A DNA stretch of 64,000 bases, from NCBI GenBank assembly GCA_937899265.1, contig CALBPV010000005.1:30349-94348 (forward strand). The letters are read 5' to 3'. This document shows positions 35,949 to 43,823 of this stretch, piece by piece. Both the position numbers and the translations under genes were made by a program. The notes under the pieces were generated by a model. It saw nothing but the letters and a program-made list of their open reading frames with translations, did no database searches and was not told the origin of the DNA. The stretch is from an uncultured Bacteroidales bacterium (GTDB lineage: Bacteria > Bacteroidota > Bacteroidia > Bacteroidales > UBA3663). Within the stretch, counting starts at the first letter, position 1, and each line of letters begins with the position of its first letter.

Positions 35949-37784
35949 ATGAAACTCAATAAATTAGCACTTTTCCTCCTCGCTGCCGTAGCTTTTACGG
36001 CATGTGAGGACGAGGCAGACTACACTGAAGCAGCAGTTGAAAGCGGTGCGCAGGTGTATTTCTCGTCAAGCAATGCTGCAGTGATTCCTCTTACTCGCAA
36101 TGCTGAAAGCTTCGACATAGCCATCTCGCGTGTCGTTACCGATCAAGAAATCACAGTGCCCATCACAGTGACAACCACCGACAAGGTTTCTGCTTACTCA
36201 TTCCCTTCCAGCGTAACCTTCGCCGCCGGTGAGAGCGTGGCTACCTACACCGTCCGCTACGACGAGAGCAAGCTCGACTGGAACTATGCCGACACGACAA
36301 CGTTGTCTATCGACCCCTCTGTCACCACAACCTATGGTATAGCAAACTACACGTTCACCTCAAGCATCGCCTTGACATGGACTTCGCTCGGCATCGGTTT
36401 CTTCAACGATGACTATTATTTCGGAACCGGCGATTTCAAGGTTGAAATCTTCCAGCAAGATCAGGATCCCAACGTCTATCGCATGAAGAATCCTTACGTC
36501 ACCTACCTCTTGTCGGAGAATTACACTCCCTCCGAAGGTGCCAGCGAGTATTTCCAGTTCGAAATCTTGAAGAAGGGCGACGTTATCTTCGGCGAAACCA
36601 TCCCCGAAGACGGCTATGTGTACTACGACGATGGCGGCGTTGAGGGATACATCAACACAGGCTACACCAACAGCAACTATGATGCTGACGTATTGGTATT
36701 GTTCCCTGCATTGCTTTCTTCGACGGCTTCGGTTGACTCTTGGGCCAACAACATCGTCAAGGTTTATTGCGAAGACGGAACTCCCGGCGTAATCAAAATC
36801 AATCCTCGCTACTACATGTTGGGTGTAGGCGGTTGGAATGCTACGGTCGAAACCGATGCCATCACCATCACGATGCCAGCATACGATCCCAAGGACTACG
36901 ACGTAGATGTGACAATCAACGACGTAAACCTCTCCTACACCACAGGTCAGACCTCTACGAAGGTGACTGTAAATCTGGGTGCTGACGTTGACTCTGTCGT
37001 TTTGGCCAATGTGCCCATGTCAAGCCTTTTGTATCTCGACTCCTTCGAGAAAGCTTACTTGAACGGACAGCTTGCGACCGTCGTTGCCACAGCTTCAGGC
37101 TCCTACGATGTTCCCACTTATTACACGGGCTACGACGTTGCCATCTATGCTATAGTTTATGGCGATGAAAGCGTTCAAGACGAAATACTCGTGCCTTTCA
37201 ACAATCCCGGCACTAAGGGTCTCAACGACGGCTTCACCGAGTTCGGTACAGCTACTTGGACTGACGACATCCTTACTATTTTCAGCGACGTTGAATCCTC
37301 GTCATACACCGTTCAAGTACTCACCGACAACGAAGGCACCATCCGCGTCATCAATCCCTACGGAGAGGCGAACCCCTACTATCGCTACGCCACCGATGCC
37401 ATGGATGCCAAGATGGACATCATCCTTATGAGCGAAACTTCAGCTTTGATGGATGTCAACAACCTCGGTATCGAGTTCGTTTACAGCGGATTCATCTACA
37501 CAGCCGACATGTATTTGCTCGGCTATGAAGCTGCCCCCGCAGGCACGGTAACTGACGACAAGATTACCTTCGCAAAGAACGGTTTGGTGACTATTATGGG
37601 AGAAGACCTCTACTACGGAAACCAGAATGGCCTCTGCGCTCTCGACTTTAGCACCAGCGGTGCCAAGGCTGCTGCCGACAACGGCAACTTCGTTCGTGCT
37701 GCTGCCGCCAAGTTCATGCCCACGAAGCCTTTCAGCCGCGTGAAAATTGCGAGCAAGCCCGTCAAGGACGAGTTCGTTCGATAA
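35949..37784 (+). CDS. Third surface lipoprotein of the susCD operon
   Basis: The 611-residue protein has a lipoprotein signal (FTAC, Cys19) followed by acidic residues EDEAD, a common surface-export signal in Bacteroidetes. Residues 30-115 look like a Calx-beta or BACON-type beta domain (AVIPLTRNAESFDIAISRVVTDQEITVPITV). Two or more further all-beta regions follow, rich in Y, D, G and V. It occupies the SusE/SusF position and is likely a substrate-binding surface protein, but I recognise no specific family. The end at TAA is followed by a strong terminator. Confidence 0.85.
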   Translation: MKLNKLALFLLAAVAFTACEDEADYTEAAVESGAQVYFSSSNAAVIPLTRNAESFDIAISRVVTDQEITVPITVTTTDKVSAYSFPSSVTFAAGESVATYTVRYDESKLDWNYADTTTLSIDPSVTTTYGIANYTFTSSIALTWTSLGIGFFNDDYYFGTGDFKVEIFQQDQDPNVYRMKNPYVTYLLSENYTPSEGASEYFQFEILKKGDVIFGETIPEDGYVYYDDGGVEGYINTGYTNSNYDADVLVLFPALLSSTASVDSWANNIVKVYCEDGTPGVIKINPRYYMLGVGGWNATVETDAITITMPAYDPKDYDVDVTINDVNLSYTTGQTSTKVTVNLGADVDSVVLANVPMSSLLYLDSFEKAYLNGQLATVVATASGSYDVPTYYTGYDVAIYAIVYGDESVQDEILVPFNNPGTKGLNDGFTEFGTATWTDDILTIFSDVESSSYTVQVLTDNEGTIRVINPYGEANPYYRYATDAMDAKMDIILMSETSALMDVNNLGIEFVYSGFIYTADMYLLGYEAAPAGTVTDDKITFAKNGLVTIMGEDLYYGNQNGLCALDFSTSGAKAAADNGNFVRAAAAKFMPTKPFSRVKIASKPVKDEFVR

Positions 37785-37793
37785 ATAACCCCT

Positions 37794-37830
37794 GACTTGC
37801 CCGCCCATGACGGGCAAGTCCTCTTTCTCT
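37794..37830 (+). terminator. Rho-independent terminator of the susCD operon
   Basis: GACTTGCCCG (37794-37803) pairs perfectly with CGGGCAAGTC (37811-37820) around a 7-nt loop, followed by CTCTTTCTCT. It lies 10 bp after the lipoprotein stop. Confidence 0.85.
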
Positions 37831-37961
37831 ACAGAAATGCTTGCAGCCGCAGCGGAGCGATTCGCGGCGGCTGTTTTCGTTTCCGGCTTGTTTCATCTGT
37901 CTTACAATTACACGTTTTCCAAGTGAAAACATGCTTTTAACGGATATTTTTCTGCCAAAAA

Positions 37962-37993
37962 TTTGTTATTGTCCGAAAAATGCATTATCTTTG
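37962..37993 (+). promoter_or_regulatory. Bacteroidetes-type promoter of the first C10 peptidase
   Basis: TTTG (37962-37965), 20-bp spacer, TATCTTTG (37986-37993), 31 bp before the ATG. Confidence 0.8.
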
Positions 37994-38024
37994 TCCCGAA
38001 ATTGTCAAATAAACATAACGGCTT

Positions 38025-40436
38025 ATGAATATAAAATATTACACCCTTACACTCATATTTGCCACAGCCTGTGCTTCGCTCTCTGCGGAAATAAGAAACA
38101 CAGCAGAGGCTGAAGCCATTGCTCTGGACTTTCTCTCGCAGGGCAGAGCTTCTGCCAAAGGACATGTTCGCAACCTTCGTCTTCTCTCCTCGACAGACTC
38201 CCTCCACGTCTTCTCCAATACCGAAGGCCACACCGTCTTCGTGTCGGGTTCCACTCTCCTCCGTCCCATTTTGGGCTGGACGGATCAGCCACTCGATCCA
38301 GAGGTCGGACTCAGCGAGAATTTCACATCTTGGCTCCAAAGTGCCAAGGATGCCGTCGCCACCGTCGAAGCCAATCCTTTCGTTTCGCTTCTCCCCTACC
38401 TGACGGCTTCCAATCCCGTTGTCGAACCTCTTTTGGGCGAAATCAACTGGAATCAGGCTTCTCCCTACAACGCCCAGTGTCCCGTAATTGACGGCAGTAC
38501 CGCACCCGTAGGTTGCGTAGCCACCGCCCAAGCTCAGGTGATGTACTACCATCGGTACGCTGTCGGCAAGGGCAGCGTGTGGTACAGAATAGCCCATGGC
38601 GACACCATCGACGTGACATTCACACCCTCCTACGACTTTTCCAAGATGGCCGACCAGGGACGCTACGCCACCGACAAGGCCGAACTCGCCCGCTTCAACT
38701 ACCACGTGGCAGCATCGCTCTACATGGGATTCACAGGCAGTTCTTCGGGCACGATGACGGAACTTGTGGTCAACAGCTTGGTCAACAACTTCTCCTACAA
38801 TCCCTATATCGTCTTCGTCAACCGCGAATGGTACGACTACATCGCTTGGAATGCCTTGCTCCAGCATGAGCTCCTCAACAAACGTCCCCTCCTCTATCGT
38901 GGACAGACTTCAAGCTCGGGGCACGCATTCATCCTCGACGGCGTGGATGCCGATGGCTACTACCACGTCAATTGGGGATGGGGTGGTATGGAGAATGGCT
39001 ACTTTGACATCAACATCCTCGCCACCAACGACTTTGGCGCAGGTTCGGCTGCCGATGCCAAGGAAGGCTACCGTTACAATCAGGGCGTTTGCATCAACTT
39101 CCAGCCCACGGCGACCCTCGGCCAGGACGGCATTGAAGCCACCTCGATGGTCTATGCCTCCTGGATGGGCAACTACAAGAACGACAACATAACGCTCACC
39201 AAGGGAGACAAGGCTACCATCCACCTCAACGGCATCGTCAACTACAACTACTTGATGGACAAAAAGGGCAGCTACGGCGTGCTCATTTGCGACGAGAACG
39301 ACAATGTGGTTCGCAAAATTGCCGGTGGAGAGCTCAGCTTCTTGCCCTACAGTGCCTTCATGGGCCAAGACTTTCGCGGCATCTATGGCGAGGGCGAGGC
39401 CGATACGACCCTGCCTCTGGCTTGCGAGTTCGAGATACCTGTCGATCTCGCCGATGGCAACTACCGTGTGTACGTTTACTACACACCTTCATACGAAGCA
39501 TCCATCGCGGCACCCATCCACACCGACGGTTACCTCAAGAATTACGTGGCTCTCGACATCACCGGGGACGAAGCACAGCTCCACTACAACCTCCTCACCA
39601 AGCCCGAACTCTCGGCTTCGGCATTCTCTGTAGGAGGCTCGTCTCTCTATCGCGGCCAGTCGTCCACAGCCTCCGTCAAGGTGACCAACAACGGCTCCGA
39701 TGCCTACGGCAAGCTCGTAATGGTATGGAAGGAGACAGGCGGAACAAAAGAAAGTGCCGGCGATGTGTTTGTCTTCAAAGCCGGACAGACCGTCACTTTC
39801 ACGACCGACTACAAGCCCTCCAACATCGGACAGGCCACCGCATACCTCTGCTGGTATGGACAAACGGAGAATCGACCCGTCGGCACTTACTCTGTGATTG
39901 ACTCCATCTCTTATGATGTGATTGCTTCCAACGTAGCCGGAGCTGACCTCAGGTTGGCCAAGTCTCCCTTCATCGCTGAGGGCAACGGCGTGATTAACTC
40001 CGAACTCACCGTCGGCGTGCCGCTCATGAACGAAGGAAACGCCTACTCCGGCAACCTTCAGATACGCTTCTATGCGGCTGACGATGCCTCAAAGACGATT
40101 GTACTCACCCTCACCGACTGGGTGGACATCGCTGAAAAGTCGAGCGACACTGTCTATGTGAAAGGCATTATCACCGATGCCCTCTCCGTCGGTACAACCT
40201 ACTATGGTTCCGTCTGGTATTTCGGCGAATACGATTATTCCATCATTCCCACCTCGGGCTTGACCACACGCAACCGCATCACCCTCACCCCCGCCGCCGT
40301 TTCGGCCATCACAGAAGTCAAGGCCGATGACAGCAACGATGCCTCTGACGCCATCTTCAACCTTCAGGGCCAACGCGTCGGCACCGGCTACCGGGGTCTT
40401 GTGATTCAGAACGGACAACTCCTCCTTCAGCGTTGA
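38025..40436 (+). CDS. Secreted C10-family cysteine peptidase (interpain/streptopain-like), copy 1
   Basis: The 803-residue protein has a signal peptide (to about CASLSA), an inhibitory propeptide (about 22-140) and the C10 catalytic domain. The nucleophile is Cys164 in PVGCVATAQAQVMYYH and the catalytic histidine is His300 in SSSGHAFILDGVDADGYYHVNWGWGG. Beta-sandwich domains follow (about 360-740). The C-terminus AIFNLQGQRVGTGYRGLVIQNGQLLLQR resembles the short sorting-type endings of secreted Prevotella proteins, possibly handled by type IX secretion. Interpain A of Prevotella intermedia is the nearest known type. It has its own promoter, and copy 2 lies 117 bp downstream. Confidence 0.93.
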   Translation: MNIKYYTLTLIFATACASLSAEIRNTAEAEAIALDFLSQGRASAKGHVRNLRLLSSTDSLHVFSNTEGHTVFVSGSTLLRPILGWTDQPLDPEVGLSENFTSWLQSAKDAVATVEANPFVSLLPYLTASNPVVEPLLGEINWNQASPYNAQCPVIDGSTAPVGCVATAQAQVMYYHRYAVGKGSVWYRIAHGDTIDVTFTPSYDFSKMADQGRYATDKAELARFNYHVAASLYMGFTGSSSGTMTELVVNSLVNNFSYNPYIVFVNREWYDYIAWNALLQHELLNKRPLLYRGQTSSSGHAFILDGVDADGYYHVNWGWGGMENGYFDINILATNDFGAGSAADAKEGYRYNQGVCINFQPTATLGQDGIEATSMVYASWMGNYKNDNITLTKGDKATIHLNGIVNYNYLMDKKGSYGVLICDENDNVVRKIAGGELSFLPYSAFMGQDFRGIYGEGEADTTLPLACEFEIPVDLADGNYRVYVYYTPSYEASIAAPIHTDGYLKNYVALDITGDEAQLHYNLLTKPELSASAFSVGGSSLYRGQSSTASVKVTNNGSDAYGKLVMVWKETGGTKESAGDVFVFKAGQTVTFTTDYKPSNIGQATAYLCWYGQTENRPVGTYSVIDSISYDVIASNVAGADLRLAKSPFIAEGNGVINSELTVGVPLMNEGNAYSGNLQIRFYAADDASKTIVLTLTDWVDIAEKSSDTVYVKGIITDALSVGTTYYGSVWYFGEYDYSIIPTSGLTTRNRITLTPAAVSAITEVKADDSNDASDAIFNLQGQRVGTGYRGLVIQNGQLLLQR

Positions 40437-40553
40437 CCTTTGACTTTTGACCGTCCCCCGCTCCGTCGGATTTCCTGCACCCTTCCCTTTAGGGGAGGGC
40501 TGGGGAGAGGCTGTGAGGGGCTGGGGGTAGGCTGAACTTTTTGACTTTTGACT
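40437..40553 (+). repeat. Heptamer-like repeats plus dispersed palindrome between the C10 genes
   Basis: TGACCTT-type units begin at the TGA stop of copy 1 (40434). They are followed by GACCGTCCCCCGCTCCGTCGG and then the dispersed element (CCCTTCCCTTTAGGGGAGGG, about 40480-40532). The same order recurs after copy 2, so the tail was probably duplicated with the gene. Confidence 0.8.
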
Positions 40554-42980
40554 ATGAACCGTTTTTTCTTGTCTGCCCTTCTGCTCCTTTCTGCTTTCAC
40601 GGCAAAAGCAGAACTTCGCACTGCCGAAGAGGCTGAGGCCGTCGCCCTCGGGTTCTTTTCGCGCGAAACCGCCCGTTCCAAAGGTTCCCTTCCTGCGCTC
40701 AAACGTGTATCCCTCTCGTCCGACTCGCTTTATGTCTTTGCCGATGACTCCGGCCGCCGTGTTTTCGTCTCCGGCTCCACCTTGCTCAATCCGGTGCTCG
40801 GCTACACCGACTCGCCTGTCCTGCCCGAAGCCGAACTGCCCGTCAACCTCATTGACTGGATACAGCATGCCAAAGATGCAGTGCGTCGCCTCGAACAGTA
40901 TCCTGCACTCTCTGTTGTAGGCCGGCAGACCGCTTCTTCCGTTGTTATCGAACCCCTTTTGGGCAAAATCGAATGGGACCAGGGCGCGCCTTGGAACAAC
41001 CAATGCCCCCTCCTCAAAGGGGCTCGCACATACGTGGGCTGTGTGGCTACTGCCCTTTCCCAAATCATGTATTACCATTCCTATGCCGTAGGCCGCGGAA
41101 GCATCAGCTATACCGATGAAAGCAAACACGACATTTCTGTCGATTTCTCGACTCAGACATACGATTTCTCAGTGATGGGTCCCACGGCAGCTACCACCAA
41201 GGACCGCAGCGAACTGGCCAAGTTCTGTTTCCACGTGGGAGCCGCCTGTCAGATGAGTTACGACGGCAGCGAGGGCTCCGGAGCCTACTCCTGGAACGCC
41301 GCACAGGGCGTGGCACAGTATTTCTCCTACTCCGACCTCGTCACCTACATGGAACGCGTCATGTTCACATACGAAGAGTGGAACCGCCTGCTTGTCAACG
41401 AACTCGCCGCCAAGCGCCCCATTCTCTATTCCGGCTATTCCGAGGATGCAGGCCACGCCTTTGTGCTCGACGGCATCGACGAGACGGGAGCCTACCACGT
41501 CAACTGGGGGTGGGGCGGCGGCTACAACGGCTACTATGACGTGAACATCCTCGCCCCCGGCGGCTACGGCATCGGTGCCACCTCGTCGGCCATGGATGGC
41601 TTCCGCGACGATCAGGGCGCCATCTTCAATCTCGCGCCCTCACTCTCCGAGGGTAGCGACGGCGTGCAGTACTGGTGCGGCATCGAGTCCGAAGGCATGG
41701 GCATTGCCGACACCGTTGTTGCATTGGGTGAGACAGTGAAGATAGTGGAATACGGCATCTTCAATTTCCGCCACGACATCGACGGCGACGGAACCTACGG
41801 AATCCTCATTCAGCAGGACGGCATCGACGTGCGTGAAATCCCCGTGGGCAAGACCCCCTTCCAGGATTACGGCTACGGTCTTTGGTGCTGGAACAACCGC
41901 TCCTCCACCGTCTATGTGCCGTTCACCGTGCCTGCCGACCTCGCCGACGGCACCTATCAGGTATGGATTTACTTCCGTCCAGAAGGTAACAGCGACCGAC
42001 GCGATGTCTTCCGCTCATACGCCTGGTGCCCTTCATGCGTCACCATGACCGTGGCCGACGGCCGGGCCACATTCGTCGATGCTTGGCCCTGGGACTATGA
42101 CATCCAAGCCTCCGAGTGGAGTTCCGACAAGCTCTCCGACAGCTACATCCTCGGTGTCCTCACCAACTATTCCGTTACCGCCCGCATCGGCAATCAAGAC
42201 CTCTACGGACACTTCACCCTCGTCTGGGACGAAAACGGCAAACGCCAATCCAAGACGTTCTCCGATGCCGCATACGAAGCCGGGTCCGAGGTTACTCTCT
42301 CTGCATTGTACAAACCGCGCACCTCGGGTACAGCCGTCTCGAAGCTCTACTTCTCCCCCGACAATGTGGGTGTCCCCAGCCAGACATACGGCGACACCGT
42401 CTTCTGCGTCGGATCCTCCGCAACATATCTGATTGAGGAGCCGGTCGCCACGGGTGACGGTTCGAACCTGCGCCTCATCTCCACACCCTCCCTCGAATCG
42501 GGCACCGTAGCCATTGGCTCGGAAGTGACCTTTGCAGTATCCGTCAGCAATAATGGCAGCAGTCCCTTCGAGGGGAAGTTGGCCCTCCGCTTCTACGAGG
42601 AGGAGGACGCGTCGAAGACTGTAGTCCTCACCATCACCGGCGATGTCGCCGTACCTGCCGAAGGAAAAGCCACAGCCCATCTCACCGGCACCCTTACCGA
42701 CGACCTGGAGGCCGGGCGCACATACGTCGGCTACGCTTGTTATGTCGGCAACGAGGGATATTCGAAACTCTTTGTTTCTAAAATCAACGTCCTGAACAAG
42801 ATAACAATCACTCCCGCCCAAGCATCGGCCAATGCCATAGGAATCCTCTCTGCCGACCCCTCCTCCCTTCCCTTCAGGGGAGGGCTGGGGAGAGGCTACT
42901 ACAACCTCTACGGTCAGCGTGTGGCTCCCGGCCATAAAGGTCTTGTGATTCAGAACGGACAACTCCGCCTGAAACTTTGA
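40554..42980 (+). CDS. Secreted C10-family cysteine peptidase, copy 2
   Basis: The 808-residue paralogue of the preceding gene has a signal peptide (to about TAKA) and a propeptide similar to copy 1 (VFVSGSTLLNPVLGYTDSPVLPEAELP). The nucleophile is Cys163 in TYVGCVATALSQIMYYH, and the catalytic histidine is His301 in DAGHAFVLDGIDETGAYHVNWGWGG. C-terminal beta domains and the ending YNLYGQRVAPGHKGLVIQNGQLRLKL match copy 1. Just before this ending, residues SSLPFRGGLGRG are encoded by a copy of the dispersed palindrome (42861-42897). The ATG at 40554 is chosen over a TTG at 40548. Confidence 0.93.
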   Translation: MNRFFLSALLLLSAFTAKAELRTAEEAEAVALGFFSRETARSKGSLPALKRVSLSSDSLYVFADDSGRRVFVSGSTLLNPVLGYTDSPVLPEAELPVNLIDWIQHAKDAVRRLEQYPALSVVGRQTASSVVIEPLLGKIEWDQGAPWNNQCPLLKGARTYVGCVATALSQIMYYHSYAVGRGSISYTDESKHDISVDFSTQTYDFSVMGPTAATTKDRSELAKFCFHVGAACQMSYDGSEGSGAYSWNAAQGVAQYFSYSDLVTYMERVMFTYEEWNRLLVNELAAKRPILYSGYSEDAGHAFVLDGIDETGAYHVNWGWGGGYNGYYDVNILAPGGYGIGATSSAMDGFRDDQGAIFNLAPSLSEGSDGVQYWCGIESEGMGIADTVVALGETVKIVEYGIFNFRHDIDGDGTYGILIQQDGIDVREIPVGKTPFQDYGYGLWCWNNRSSTVYVPFTVPADLADGTYQVWIYFRPEGNSDRRDVFRSYAWCPSCVTMTVADGRATFVDAWPWDYDIQASEWSSDKLSDSYILGVLTNYSVTARIGNQDLYGHFTLVWDENGKRQSKTFSDAAYEAGSEVTLSALYKPRTSGTAVSKLYFSPDNVGVPSQTYGDTVFCVGSSATYLIEEPVATGDGSNLRLISTPSLESGTVAIGSEVTFAVSVSNNGSSPFEGKLALRFYEEEDASKTVVLTITGDVAVPAEGKATAHLTGTLTDDLEAGRTYVGYACYVGNEGYSKLFVSKINVLNKITITPAQASANAIGILSADPSSLPFRGGLGRGYYNLYGQRVAPGHKGLVIQNGQLRLKL
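42861..42897 (+). repeat. Dispersed palindromic element inside the C10 copy 2 coding sequence
   Basis: TCCCTTCCCTTCAGGGGAGGG and CTGGGGAGAGGCT match the intergenic copies at 40480, 43008 and 47721. Here the element is read in frame as SSLPFRGGLGRG between the last beta domain and the C-terminal sorting-like motif. Confidence 0.85.
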
Positions 42981-43007
42981 CCGTCCTCCGCTCCGTCGGC
43001 TTTCCTT

Positions 43008-43042
43008 CTCCCTTCCCTTTAGGGAGGGGCTGGGGGTAGGCT
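43008..43042 (+). repeat. Dispersed palindromic element after C10 copy 2
   Basis: CTCCCTTCCCTTTAGGGAGGG and GCTGGGGGTAGGCT lie 28 bp after the stop and 23 bp before the Lrp start. Together with the preceding GACCGTCCTCCGCTCCGTCGG it repeats the tail of copy 1. Confidence 0.85.
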
Positions 43043-43064
43043 ACTTTTCATCCCCGTTAATAAT

Positions 43065-43544
43065 ATGAAACTCGACAACCTCGACCGCAAGATTCTGTGC
43101 ATGATAGCCAACGATGCCCGTGTGCCCTTCCTCGAAGTGGCACGACTCTGCAACGTGAGCGGCGCTGCCATCCACCAACGCATCCACAAACTCACAGCCA
43201 TGGGCGTACTCGACGGCTCGCAATTCAATATCCGGCCCGAAAAAATAGGCTACGAAACCTGCGCCTACATCGGACTGAGACTCAAGAATCCCGAAGACTT
43301 TGAACATGTGCTCGAAAAGCTCAAGGAGATTCCCGAAATCACCGAGTGCCACTTCACCACCGGCAATTACGACATGTTCATCAAAATTTTCGCCCGAAAC
43401 AACTACCATCTTCTCGACATCATCCACAATCGGCTCCAACCCCTCGGTTTGTCCGGCAGCGAGACCATCATCTCCTTCGGCGCAGCCATCGACCGCCAGA
43501 TTCCCGTCGAGAACATTCCCGTCGAAGATTCCGTCGAAGAATAA
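43065..43544 (+). CDS. Lrp/AsnC-family transcriptional regulator
   Basis: The 159-residue protein has the AsnC winged-helix domain at residues 1-60 (LDNLDRKILCMIANDARVPFLEVARLCNVSGAAIHQRIHKL). The RAM ligand-binding domain follows (about 65-140: CAYIGLRLKNPEDFEHVLEKLKEIPEITECHFTTGNYDMFIKI). Such regulators sense amino acids. It is downstream of two secreted proteases and convergent with glnN, so amino-acid-dependent control of nearby nitrogen or protease genes is plausible but inferred. It could be read through from the C10 genes because no promoter is seen in the 84-bp gap. Confidence 0.93.
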   Translation: MKLDNLDRKILCMIANDARVPFLEVARLCNVSGAAIHQRIHKLTAMGVLDGSQFNIRPEKIGYETCAYIGLRLKNPEDFEHVLEKLKEIPEITECHFTTGNYDMFIKIFARNNYHLLDIIHNRLQPLGLSGSETIISFGAAIDRQIPVENIPVEDSVEE

Positions 43545-43546
43545 AC

Positions 43547-43749
43547 TGCCAAAAGGTCGCCTAAAATGTAGGCAAGCTTTTGGCACCTGACTTTGGGTCC
43601 ATCGATAATCGATGGAAGTTTCCGCAACTGCCAAAAGGTCGCCTACATTTTAGGCGAGCTTTTGGCACTTGACTTTGGGGCTATCGTCTGACGATGGAGG
43701 TTTCCGCAACTGCCAAAAGGTTGCCTACAATTTAGGCAAGCTTTTGGCA
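43547..43749. repeat. Three 82-bp hairpin units with compensatory changes
   Basis: Three 39-bp palindromes begin at 43547, 43629 and 43711, exactly 82 bp apart. Each has TGCCAAAAG pairing with CTTTTGGCA, a G-G mismatch, and an inner stem around GCCTA/TAGGC. The two 43-bp spacers each hold a second 17-base palindrome (CCATCGATAATCGATGG and CTATCGTCTGACGATGG). Several differences between units preserve pairing. The array starts 3 bp after the Lrp stop, between convergent genes. Confidence 0.9.
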
Positions 43750-43755
43750 ATAATG

Positions 43756-43789
43756 CTCCCCGAGCTATCCTAACGGACGGCCCGGGGAG
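43756..43789. terminator. Possible terminator between lrp and glnN
   Basis: CTCCCCG (43756-43762) pairs with CGGGGAG (43783-43789), with a 20-nt loop and TTTCAATAA after it on the plus strand. It follows the third hairpin unit and could serve both convergent genes. Confidence 0.45.
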
Positions 43790-43823
43790 TTTCAATAACC
43801 TGTAAAACAATCTTCTGTAATCT

